43,132 bases of DNA from Eubacteriales bacterium. GTDB lineage: Bacteria; Bacillota; Clostridia; Saccharofermentanales; UBA5734. A program made the position numbers and the translations under genes. Shown here one piece after another: positions 29,918 through 38,433 of the stretch. Every line of letters begins with the position of its first letter. Within the stretch, counting starts at the first letter, position 1. The DNA lies in NCBI GenBank assembly GCA_028708525.1, contig JAQVYV010000003.1:1-43132 (forward strand). Reading direction: 5' to 3'. Under the pieces are notes generated by a model. That model saw only the letters and a list, made by a program, of their open reading frames with translations. It ran no database searches and was not told the DNA's origin.

Positions 29918-30673
29918 ATGGAGTACAGTATTAATAAACTTGCCCGTATTGCAGGAATAACGACACGCACCCTGAGGTATTATGATGAGATAGGACTGCT
30001 TAAGCCCGGCCGGATAAGCAGCAACGGATATCGCGTATATGCTTCCGAACAAGTCGATCTTCTTCAGCAGATATTATTTTATCGTGAATTAGGCGTTCCT
30101 CTTGAAGAGATATCTGCAATTGTAAGTGCAGAAGATTTCGACAGATTATCTTCCCTCGAAGGTCATCTTACAGAACTTATCAATAAGAGAGAACGCCTGG
30201 ATATTCTTATCAGTAACGTAGAAAAGACTATTTTGGCATCGAAAGGAGAAATCAGAATGAAAGATACTGAAAAATTTGAAGGGTTCAAGCAAAAGCTCCT
30301 CGAAGAGAATGAAGAGAAATTCGGTAAAGAGGTACGCGCTAAGTATGGTGAAGAAACCGTGAAAGAAAGCAACAGAAAACTCATGGGGATGTCGCAGGAG
30401 GTTTTCGATAAAACACAGCAACTCTCCGAAGAGCTCGCTTCGGTGCTCAGAATCGCCTCATCTGAAGGTGACCCGACAGGTGAACTGGCGTTCAAAGTCT
30501 ATACACTTCACAAGGAATGGCTTTGCTTCTACTGGCCCTCATATTCATCTGAAGGCCATATCGGTTTGGCTCAGACTTATACGAGTGATGAGAGATTTGC
30601 AAAATACTATGAAGCTATCGCTCCCGGAAGCGTTGAATTCCTTTGCGATGCTATACGAAAGCATGCGAAGTAA
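29918..30673 (+). CDS. MerR-family regulator with TipAS-type C-terminal domain
   Basis: The track start at 29888 abuts the -10. The better start is ATG 29918 after GGGAGGT. MEYSINKLARIAGITTRTLRYYDEIGLLKPGRIS HTH. C-terminal TipAS-like helical domain. Confidence 0.88.
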   Translation: MEYSINKLARIAGITTRTLRYYDEIGLLKPGRISSNGYRVYASEQVDLLQQILFYRELGVPLEEISAIVSAEDFDRLSSLEGHLTELINKRERLDILISNVEKTILASKGEIRMKDTEKFEGFKQKLLEENEEKFGKEVRAKYGEETVKESNRKLMGMSQEVFDKTQQLSEELASVLRIASSEGDPTGELAFKVYTLHKEWLCFYWPSYSSEGHIGLAQTYTSDERFAKYYEAIAPGSVEFLCDAIRKHAK

Positions 30674-30676
30674 ATT

Positions 30677-31360
30677 TCAATGTTTCTCACCTGTTAATTT
30701 GCGGTAACCGATCAATCCTGCAACGCTAAGGACTCCGGTTACCGCATAAATCATAACAGCCGCCCAAACTCTGTCAACGCCAAGCGCACCGCCTGCGATG
30801 GCTGAAGTTATAACAGACGGTATTCGAGCTATCGTTGATATCATGAGGAACGTGCCTGCTTTCATCGGCGTCAGCCCTATTGCATAAGTCATCAGATCTT
30901 TCGGTGTACCCGGTATGAAGAAAACAGTGAAAACAAGCGTATTGAGGTTCCGGTTGTCTCTAATAAATTTTAGTGAGGCTATCTTCTCTCTGCTAATGAA
31001 AACTTCGACCATTTTCATCCCGAAAAGTCTGACAAACCAGTAAATAAGCATGCTGCCGGCAGCCATTCCTACAAGACAGAGCAAAGTTCCTTCAACAGCA
31101 CCGAAAGCATACCCTGCAGCAAATTCTATCGGTTCTCCGGGTATCACTGCGAAAACCACCTGGAGGATCACAACTCCTACAAAAGCCAGTTTCCCCCACA
31201 TCCCGCTTGCATCTATCCATTCTCTGAAACGCTCAGGTTCTCTGAAATTTTCCATCACAGGTCTCCAAAGTAAAGCTGTCCCCCCTGCGATAAATAGCAC
31301 AAGAACTGCGATCGATATTACCGAAAAAGCTTTTCTTCTTTTAGAATATTCGTCATTCAT
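30677..31360 (-). CDS. TVP38/TMEM64 (VTT/DedA-like) family membrane protein
   Basis: ORF 227 aa. IPGEPIEFAAGYAFGAVEGTLLCLVGMAAGS and FFIPGTPKDLMTYAIGLTPM are typical of the family. Confidence 0.88.
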   Translation of the reverse strand: MNDEYSKRRKAFSVISIAVLVLFIAGGTALLWRPVMENFREPERFREWIDASGMWGKLAFVGVVILQVVFAVIPGEPIEFAAGYAFGAVEGTLLCLVGMAAGSMLIYWFVRLFGMKMVEVFISREKIASLKFIRDNRNLNTLVFTVFFIPGTPKDLMTYAIGLTPMKAGTFLMISTIARIPSVITSAIAGGALGVDRVWAAVMIYAVTGVLSVAGLIGYRKLTGEKH

Positions 31361-31383
31361 CAGAAATAATATAAATCATATCA

Positions 31384-31433
31384 TTGACACATTCAATATA
31401 CAGATGTTATTATTCTTTCAATCTACAAGATTG
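31384..31433 (+). promoter_or_regulatory. metY promoter with start-site palindrome CAATCT-ACA-AGATTG
   Basis: TTGACA 31384-31389, 18-bp spacer, TATTAT 31408-31413. Perfect 6-bp inverted repeat at 31419-31433. Confidence 0.6.
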
Positions 31434-31441
31434 GTAGGTAT

Positions 31442-32752
31442 ATGTTCATGAGTATAGAATCACGTGGGAAATATCATTTTGAAACACTGCAGATACATGC
31501 AGGCCAGGAATCCCCCGATCCTTCAACCGATGCGAGAGCTGTTCCGATCTATGCTACGACTTCATATGTTTTCAAGGACTCTGCTCAGGCTGAAGGACGA
31601 TTTTCACTTACGGAAGGCGGCAACATTTATACGCGGTTGATGAATCCCACTTCTTCTGTTTTCGAGGAACGAATTGCGGTTCTTGAAGGTGGGGCAGGAG
31701 CTTTGGCTACTGCATCCGGATCTGCTGCGATAAGTTATTCGATACAGAACATCGCAACAGCAGGTGATCATATCATTTCATCGTCCCGGATCTACGGAGG
31801 CACATACAATCTTTTTGCCAACACACTTCGCGAACAGGGTATATCTGTTACATTTATCGACCCGTCTGATCCTTCAGCATTTGATAACGCAGTCCAAAGC
31901 AAAACTAAGTTGATTTTTGCCGAATCACTCGGTAATCCAAATTCGGATGTTGCAGACATTGAAACTTTGTCCGGAATCGCTCACCGACACGGGATACCTC
32001 TTATCATTGACAATACTTTCGCGACTCCTTTTCTACTGAAACCTATTGAGCACGGAGCAGATATAGTTGTCCACTCTGCTACAAAGTTCATAGGCGGACA
32101 CGGAACTGTCATGGGCGGAGTCGTCGTTGATTCAGGGCATTTCGACTGGTCATCTTCAGAGAAGTTTCCGGGACTGTCACTACCAAACCCTTCCTATCAC
32201 GGAATAGTATTCACACAGGCATGCGGTGATCTTGCTTATATCATCAAGATGCGTACGACACTTATGAGAGACCAGGGAGCATGTATATCACCATTCAACT
32301 CGTTTCTGCTGTTACAGGGGCTGGAAACGCTTTCTCTGCGGGTAGAGCGCCACGTGGAGAATGCCTTGACTGTCGTTGCATATCTCGAAGCTCATCCCCA
32401 TGTTGTAAGAGTAGGGCACCCTTCACTTAACGATGGAAATAGCGGTGAGCTTTACAGAAAATATTTTACTAAAGGAGCCGGATCGATTTTCACGTTCGAC
32501 ATCACAGGCGGACACGATGAAGCTAAGAGATTCACAGAAAGCCTTGAGCTTTTCTCCTTGCTTGCAAATGTTGCTGATGTCAAATCATTGGTGATACACC
32601 CTGCATCGACCACCCACAGCCAATTGTCGTCACAGGAACTGTCGGATGCGGGAATAGGACCGTCAACTATCAGATTATCTGTCGGTACAGAACATATCGA
32701 TGATATTATAGCGGACCTCGATCAGGCCTTCGGAGTTGTTTTCGGATGCTGA
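31442..32752 (+). CDS. metY: O-acetylhomoserine aminocarboxypropyltransferase / PLP-dependent Cys-Met metabolism enzyme
   Basis: ORF 436 aa. HFETLQIHAGQESPDPSTDARAVPIYATTSYVF and VVHSATKFIGGHGTVMGG (PLP Lys). Start may be ATG 31448. Confidence 0.9.
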   Translation: MFMSIESRGKYHFETLQIHAGQESPDPSTDARAVPIYATTSYVFKDSAQAEGRFSLTEGGNIYTRLMNPTSSVFEERIAVLEGGAGALATASGSAAISYSIQNIATAGDHIISSSRIYGGTYNLFANTLREQGISVTFIDPSDPSAFDNAVQSKTKLIFAESLGNPNSDVADIETLSGIAHRHGIPLIIDNTFATPFLLKPIEHGADIVVHSATKFIGGHGTVMGGVVVDSGHFDWSSSEKFPGLSLPNPSYHGIVFTQACGDLAYIIKMRTTLMRDQGACISPFNSFLLLQGLETLSLRVERHVENALTVVAYLEAHPHVVRVGHPSLNDGNSGELYRKYFTKGAGSIFTFDITGGHDEAKRFTESLELFSLLANVADVKSLVIHPASTTHSQLSSQELSDAGIGPSTIRLSVGTEHIDDIIADLDQAFGVVFGC

Positions 32753-33165
32753 TATCGACCAAAGGCAGATATGCATTACGTGTCATGGCAGAATTAGCTC
32801 TGTGCTATGAAAGCTGCAGATATATTCCCGGTAAACATCTTGCTACGTCGCAGGATCTGTCTGTCAAATATCTCGAAAACATAATGACACTTCTTTCGAA
32901 AGCCGGACTTATCGACGCAATACATGGCAGAAACGGAGGATTCAGACTCAACCGAAGACCCGAAGAGTATTCTCTTTATGAAATACTTCAGCTCACTGAG
33001 AAAACCCTGGCTCCTGCAGGTTGTATCGAGTTGAACGGCTCACCGGACAACAGTTGCAGCAGATCATCTCAGTGTAAAACTCTTCCGGTCTGGGTCGAAT
33101 TGAATGATCTCATAACAGATTTCCTGCATTACCGCACAATTGCTGATCTAGTTCAACATTCCTGA
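32746..33165 (+). CDS. Rrf2-family regulator (IscR/CymR-like) with three conserved-type cysteines
   Basis: ORF 139 aa. MLISTKGRYALRVMAELAL, KYLENIMTLLSKAGLIDAIHGRNGGFRL, GCIELNGSPDNSCSRSSQCKTLPVW. Overlaps metY by 7 bp. Confidence 0.9.
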   Translation: MLISTKGRYALRVMAELALCYESCRYIPGKHLATSQDLSVKYLENIMTLLSKAGLIDAIHGRNGGFRLNRRPEEYSLYEILQLTEKTLAPAGCIELNGSPDNSCSRSSQCKTLPVWVELNDLITDFLHYRTIADLVQHS

Positions 33166-34104
33166 AATCTCACATGCTCTGGATAACAATTCTGTTCTTT
33201 TCTGTTCCGAAGTATAATTTCTGCGAGTAAAGCAATCATAACCACTTTCTCGCACAGCATCTGCGATCGCATGATAATTAAGAGCTGCGGCTACCAACGG
33301 AACTCTGCAGTCAGGATGAAAAAGATGAAGGTATTTCATATAAGGTTCATAAAACCTATCTGCTTTATCGGATAGATCTTCCCAAAGTTTAATAAAGTTT
33401 TCAGGGATAACAGATGTCTTTCCTGGTTCTGATATCTCCGGATCACAAACTATTTTCACAAGATCTTCTTTCTTTAATCCATGCTCAATCATCATATCAG
33501 ATGGTAAATACAAGCGGCCTCTCTTCTTAAGGTCTTCACCGACATCCCTTAGTATATTAGTAATCTGCATTCCTATACCCAGTTTCTTACAGGCATCACT
33601 CATCCCTTCAGGGATCTGTTCAGTTTTCACTCCTGAAAGCATCGGAAGCATCATAATTCCTACCGATCCCGCTACAGCAGCAGAGTAATTTATGAGATCA
33701 TTTGTGGTCTCTATTCCGGCAAAAAAAACATCCATTCTTTGACCTTTTATCTGCTCCATAAAACCATCCGGGGGAATATTGAATCTGCACACGGTATCGG
33801 CAAAAGCATTCCACCAGGGCCAGGCTCCATATTTTCCGGAAACTGATATGTCGGTATTATCCGGATCTGCATATAAAGACCTTACTGCTGCTTCAAGCTC
33901 ATTCAGTTTAACGTCTCTGTTATCACTGCTTATACCATCATCTTCGTTATCCGCTATATCGTCTGCAGTTCTGCAAAAAGCATAAACCGCGGCAACTCCT
34001 CTGAACCTTTCTTCCGGGAGATTGCTGAATGCATGATAAAAGCTGACAGCTCTTTCCTTCATAATATCAACAGCTTTAGCATATGATGCTTCAGAAACGA
34101 TCAT
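33148..34104 (-). CDS. Squalene/phytoene (dehydrosqualene) synthase family protein
   Basis: ORF 318 aa. Asp-rich motifs FCRTADDIADNEDD and QITNILRDVGEDLKKRGRLYLP. Confidence 0.9.
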   Translation of the reverse strand: MIVSEASYAKAVDIMKERAVSFYHAFSNLPEERFRGVAAVYAFCRTADDIADNEDDGISSDNRDVKLNELEAAVRSLYADPDNTDISVSGKYGAWPWWNAFADTVCRFNIPPDGFMEQIKGQRMDVFFAGIETTNDLINYSAAVAGSVGIMMLPMLSGVKTEQIPEGMSDACKKLGIGMQITNILRDVGEDLKKRGRLYLPSDMMIEHGLKKEDLVKIVCDPEISEPGKTSVIPENFIKLWEDLSDKADRFYEPYMKYLHLFHPDCRVPLVAAALNYHAIADAVRESGYDCFTRRNYTSEQKRTELLSRACEISGMLN

Positions 34105-35612
34105 TTGAAATCATCCTCCGGTTCATCCCTGCGCAGTTCTTCAGCACAGATCCTTCCGCTCTCGATCACTATTGGTACTCCTGCACCGGGATGAGTACTG
34201 CTTCCTGTGAAATAGAGTCCTTCGCACTCCATCGATTTGGCCTGAGGTCTCCAGTGATTGCTTTGCCGTAAAGTAGGCTGCAATCCGAAAGTAGCTCCAC
34301 GATAAGCGCTGAAATGTTTCTTGAAATCCTTCGGTGTAAAAATCAATTCAGTTGTAATTCTATCTTTCAGATCCGAAAGCCCAGGAATTTCCTGCAGTGT
34401 TGCCAAAGCACTGTTCCTGTAATGTTCTATCGTCTCTTCGGTCCATTCATATTTAGCTGTTTCAAGTTCAGATACCGGTACAAGGACATAGAAACTCGAT
34501 TTCCCGGACGGAGCCATATCTCTGTCGACTCTCGAAGGGATGTGCAGATATATCGACGGATCTTCGATAAGTCTTCCGTCAAATATTCTTTCCAGATTAT
34601 CATCAAGATCTTTAGATATGATAAACGTATGAGCCGCCAGTTCCTCGCACTCACCATCAACACCCCAATAGAAAACCAGGCATGAACATGAGTAATCCAT
34701 TTTATCAACTTTTTCCGGTGTGAATCTTCCCCTTGCCTTCGGTTCTTTTACCAGTTCAGTTATGGCATATGGGAAATCCGCATTGCAAACAACATATGCT
34801 GCTTCAGTTACCTTGTCTCTGATTGATACTCCTTTAACTTTATTCTCTTCTATCACGATGCCATCTACCCGTGTATTGTAGTTGATTTTGCCGCCTAATT
34901 CTTCGAAAAGCTCTGCCATCTTCTCCGCTACAGTATGCATCCCGCCTTTAACGAACCAAACTCCGTAAAGCAGTTCAATCATAGGAATAATATTGTATAG
35001 TGACGGTCCTTTCTTCGGTGACACACCAATGTACAAGGTCTGAAAACTAAGCATCTGCTGCAGATCCTTATCCGGCATAAATGAAGCCATCATATGATCG
35101 GCACTATCAAACGTCTTCAGTTTCAAAGCCTGTCTTATCATCTTCGGATTGTATATGTCCGACCTTTTTCTAAATGGTCTCGAAATGAAATGATCCAGTG
35201 CAACCTGATATCTGCTGTATATCTCAGCCAAATAAGCCAGAAATCCCTTCGCATTTTCAGGACCCTTCTTCTCTACCATTTCCATAAGATCAACAAGATC
35301 GGAACTGATTCTGTAATGTCTGTATTGCTTATCTTTAAAATACACCTCGTACATCGGGTCGAGTTTGGTCATTGGAATATAATCATCAGGATCTCTGCCG
35401 GCAAGCTCAAATACTTCTCTATATACAGAAGGCATCATTACGAGAGTAGGACCTACATCAAATGTATGTCCATCGGCCATAAGCTGATGCATCTTACCTC
35501 CGGGCATTACCTCCTGTTCAAATATCTCAACATCATAGCCGACTTTCTGTAAACGTATCGCTGCAGACAAACCAGCGATCCCTGCTCCGATAACTATAAC
35601 TTTCTTGTTCAT
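34101..35612 (-). CDS. Phytoene/dehydrosqualene desaturase (CrtI/CrtN family)
   Basis: ORF 503 aa. N-terminal FAD motif VIVIGAGIAGLSAAIRLQKVGYDVEIFEQ. C-terminal GLYFTGSSTHPGAGVPIVIESGRICAEEL. ATGA overlap with the synthase. Confidence 0.92.
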   Translation of the reverse strand: MNKKVIVIGAGIAGLSAAIRLQKVGYDVEIFEQEVMPGGKMHQLMADGHTFDVGPTLVMMPSVYREVFELAGRDPDDYIPMTKLDPMYEVYFKDKQYRHYRISSDLVDLMEMVEKKGPENAKGFLAYLAEIYSRYQVALDHFISRPFRKRSDIYNPKMIRQALKLKTFDSADHMMASFMPDKDLQQMLSFQTLYIGVSPKKGPSLYNIIPMIELLYGVWFVKGGMHTVAEKMAELFEELGGKINYNTRVDGIVIEENKVKGVSIRDKVTEAAYVVCNADFPYAITELVKEPKARGRFTPEKVDKMDYSCSCLVFYWGVDGECEELAAHTFIISKDLDDNLERIFDGRLIEDPSIYLHIPSRVDRDMAPSGKSSFYVLVPVSELETAKYEWTEETIEHYRNSALATLQEIPGLSDLKDRITTELIFTPKDFKKHFSAYRGATFGLQPTLRQSNHWRPQAKSMECEGLYFTGSSTHPGAGVPIVIESGRICAEELRRDEPEDDFK

Positions 35613-35630
35613 TTTAGCCTCCTCCGGTGT

Positions 35631-35665
35631 TAGTAATTTAGTAATTTAGTAATAAGCTAGTAACA
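35631..35665. repeat. Short AT-rich tandem repeat (TAGTAATT x3 plus degenerate copy)
   Basis: TAGTAATT at 35631 and 35639, TAGTAATA at 35647, TAGTAACA at 35658. Confidence 0.8.
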
Positions 35666-35687
35666 AGGTAATCTTAACATAATTTCC

Positions 35688-35730
35688 GGCCGATGGGGAC
35701 GGGGGTTTAAAACCCCCGTCCCCATCGGCC
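35688..35730. repeat. 43-bp near-perfect GC-rich palindrome (REP-like hairpin)
   Basis: ggccgatggggacgggggttt-a-aaacccccgtccccatcggcc, 21-bp arms, in a divergent intergenic region. Confidence 0.85.
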
Positions 35731-35909
35731 TCCTCATCGGCATAACCACTTTACAAACCACAATCGACGGCGTATACTGTCTTTAGATTAATACAATTAA
35801 TGATTTTCATATCTTTTTCGAGGGGGTGATCCGGACTCTCTCATCTATCTGCTATATTCAATAGTTATCGCAACAAACCCCAACAAACAGTTATCTTAGG
35901 AGGTAAACT

Positions 35910-38315
35910 ATGCAACAGAAAATCAGAAACAGATTTCTGGCAATTATTATCTCGCTGGCTTTGCTGACATCCTTCAGTGCTTTCATACCAACAAGTTCTG
36001 TTTTGGCAACGACTTACACTACTCCTCTTGACTTCACGCTTGACCCTGAAGACCCTATGTTTCCCGAAGAACCTGCGGGAGGCGAATGGATTTGGGATGC
36101 ACAGAACTTGATATTGACTTTAAACGGACTTAATCTTATTTGCTCAACAGGCGATCAGGCACTAATGCTGCCTGAAGGTACATCTATCGCTGTTTCTCCG
36201 GCATCCAATAACATCATTAGCAATGATAACGGGGAGGGGATCAAATGCTACGGTGATCTTGAAGTAAGCGGGTCAGGTGACTTGCGAGTCATGGCTGATG
36301 GCCACGGATTCAGAGTAGTGGGTGATTTGATTTTTGACGGACTTGGAGCATTGACGATAAGGAGCGACGATTACTGCGGTTTGAGAGTTGGGATCGGCTC
36401 AAGCACAGAAGCAGAATCAGAAGGCTCAGTTTCGATTTTAAACTGCACAACGGTAGATATAGAATCTTACAATGCTCCGATACGAGCTATCGGTGATGTG
36501 ATCATAGATAACGTCGGGACTCTTACTTTTTTCACAGACGGATACGCTGCTATAAGAGCGGGACCGGATGATGACGGCGATCTTTACAGCGGTGCAATGG
36601 GTAATGTTTCGGTTACTAACTGTACAGTAGTTTCACTGACATCATACGAAAGCACTGTCCGGACTTTGAGTGATATTCTTTTCGATAATATCGGATCTGT
36701 TATCATCAGATCAACAGACGGGTCCGGACTTAGAGCGGGTCCTACCGATCCGGATTATTTCAACACAGGTGCAATGGCTAATGTTACCATAACAAACTGC
36801 GGGTCTTTCTCTTTAGATGCTTATAGTTCCGGTATTCGAAATTCAGGTGATGTTCTGGTAAGCGCTGTTGATGATCTTACAATAACCGGTTCGTATAACG
36901 GTGTCAGAGCGGGTCCGGAAAACGATGGAGGCATGAGTACCGGAGCGAATGGTGATTTTGATATTTCAGAATGCGAAAATGTTTTTATAAGTGCAGAGGA
37001 TTACAATGCAGCTGCTGTATACGGTGATTTCACGGCAACTGATGTAGATTCATTAACGCTTATAGGTGGTGACAAAGGACTTAAAACATGGGGGTCAGCA
37101 AATTTCACCGACTGCCGGAACGTTCAGGTCATCGGACTTGCTGAAGCAGGCGGATTAGAACTTAATGCTCTTTACGATACAGGTATGCTTGCAGATTATG
37201 AAGGTTTTGGTATCATGTCCGGGGTAAGCATCTCGATAGTAAACAGCACGCTTGAAGCATACGGAGCTAAATTCGGATTGGTAACAGGTTATTACTGCTC
37301 CGGTGAATATGAGGAACCTACGGGCGGAGATATAACTCTCGACCAGGCAAATGTAGATGCATCGTGTGCAGAATATGGATATGCAGCTGTTTTTGCCGGA
37401 GATGACGGTGAAATACATTCATCTATACTTCTTGAAGATACATTGATCGTAACACCTGAAAATGGATATGTTGTCGATGTTGAGTTTCTCGAACCTGCAT
37501 GCCAGACAATAACAGATGTCGCTGACATTGAGTTCGTTTCTGACATAAGCGAAATGGCGAAAGCAATCGTCACGGCAGCGCAGTATTATGTATCATATGA
37601 TGGCAACGGTGGTTCAGGAGAACTTACAGATGCTTCAAGCCCATATATTGCAGGAAGCGAAGTAACTGTAGCAAATAATGTTTTCAGCAAAGAAGGTTTC
37701 GAATTTTCCGAGTGGAACACAGCAGCAGATGGTGAAGGTACGGCATATTCAGAAGGGGCTGTTTTCGAAATCGATTCCGATATGACTTTCTACGCAGTAT
37801 ACGATGAGATCGAAGTTTCACCGACTCCGGATCCAACAGCTGTGCCAACAGCAGTACCAACTGCTGTACCAACTGCTGTACCGACTCTAACTCCTGAGGA
37901 AACGATCGGTCTTACCGGGAAAGTCATTGATCAGAATGGCGATCCTGTTGGTAACAGGAAAGTTGAGATCCACAGCAATATACTTACTGCTACAACTAAC
38001 GCATCCGGTGAGTTTACCTTTGTTGATGTACCTGTCGGAGAGCACACCATAATAGTGTATGAAGCTGACGGAACTACGATCGCTGCATCATTGGACATTG
38101 AAATAGTACAAGGCTCTGAAGACGCAGTTCAAGGTACAGTTATATCTGTCAAAGGCATCACTATAGATATCGTAGTGACTCTCAATGACGATGTCCTGAC
38201 TGTTGCATTGCCTGACATTTCACCGCAAACATCCGATCCGGGAATTCCTCTTCAATTGTTATTAATTATCGGAGCAGCTGCAACCGTTGTTCCTGCAGTT
38301 AATAAACGCAAATAG
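35910..38315 (+). CDS. Secreted repetitive surface protein: ~50-aa repeats, InlB/Flg_new-like repeat, PTAV linker, carboxypeptidase-regulatory-like domain, PQTSD anchor
   Basis: ORF 801 aa, RBS AGGAGGT. Repeats ending (G)(V/L)RAGP. YYVSYDGNGGSGELTDAS...FYAVYDE. GKVIDQNGDPVGNRKVEI...GEFTFVDVPVGEHTI. SPQTSDPGIPLQLLLIIGAAATVVPAVNKRK. Confidence 0.88.
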   Translation: MQQKIRNRFLAIIISLALLTSFSAFIPTSSVLATTYTTPLDFTLDPEDPMFPEEPAGGEWIWDAQNLILTLNGLNLICSTGDQALMLPEGTSIAVSPASNNIISNDNGEGIKCYGDLEVSGSGDLRVMADGHGFRVVGDLIFDGLGALTIRSDDYCGLRVGIGSSTEAESEGSVSILNCTTVDIESYNAPIRAIGDVIIDNVGTLTFFTDGYAAIRAGPDDDGDLYSGAMGNVSVTNCTVVSLTSYESTVRTLSDILFDNIGSVIIRSTDGSGLRAGPTDPDYFNTGAMANVTITNCGSFSLDAYSSGIRNSGDVLVSAVDDLTITGSYNGVRAGPENDGGMSTGANGDFDISECENVFISAEDYNAAAVYGDFTATDVDSLTLIGGDKGLKTWGSANFTDCRNVQVIGLAEAGGLELNALYDTGMLADYEGFGIMSGVSISIVNSTLEAYGAKFGLVTGYYCSGEYEEPTGGDITLDQANVDASCAEYGYAAVFAGDDGEIHSSILLEDTLIVTPENGYVVDVEFLEPACQTITDVADIEFVSDISEMAKAIVTAAQYYVSYDGNGGSGELTDASSPYIAGSEVTVANNVFSKEGFEFSEWNTAADGEGTAYSEGAVFEIDSDMTFYAVYDEIEVSPTPDPTAVPTAVPTAVPTAVPTLTPEETIGLTGKVIDQNGDPVGNRKVEIHSNILTATTNASGEFTFVDVPVGEHTIIVYEADGTTIAASLDIEIVQGSEDAVQGTVISVKGITIDIVVTLNDDVLTVALPDISPQTSDPGIPLQLLLIIGAAATVVPAVNKRK
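37833..37880 (+). repeat. 12-bp tandem repeat x4 encoding PTAV linker
   Basis: ccaacagctgtg ccaacagcagta ccaactgctgta ccaactgctgta. Confidence 0.9.
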
Positions 38316-38355
38316 CATAAATTTTCTAATTAGTATATAGTGAAAGATATCGAGT

Positions 38356-38382
38356 AGGGACGGAGTTTCAATCTCCGTCCCT
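38356..38382. terminator. Hairpin between convergent genes (possible bidirectional terminator or REP-like element)
   Basis: AGGGACGGAG-tttcaat-CTCCGTCCCT, 10-bp stem, followed by GGGGTTACCCCTGTCCC. No strong T tract. Confidence 0.5.
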
Positions 38383-38433
38383 GTTCATCAACCGGAAAAA
38401 TGGGGTTACCCCTGTCCCAAAGATTACCGTTTA

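Noticed and set aside
37833-37880. Tandem 12-bp repeats considered as a CRISPR-like or regulatory array
   Set aside because: In-frame PTAV codon repeats within a Pro/Thr linker. No spacers.
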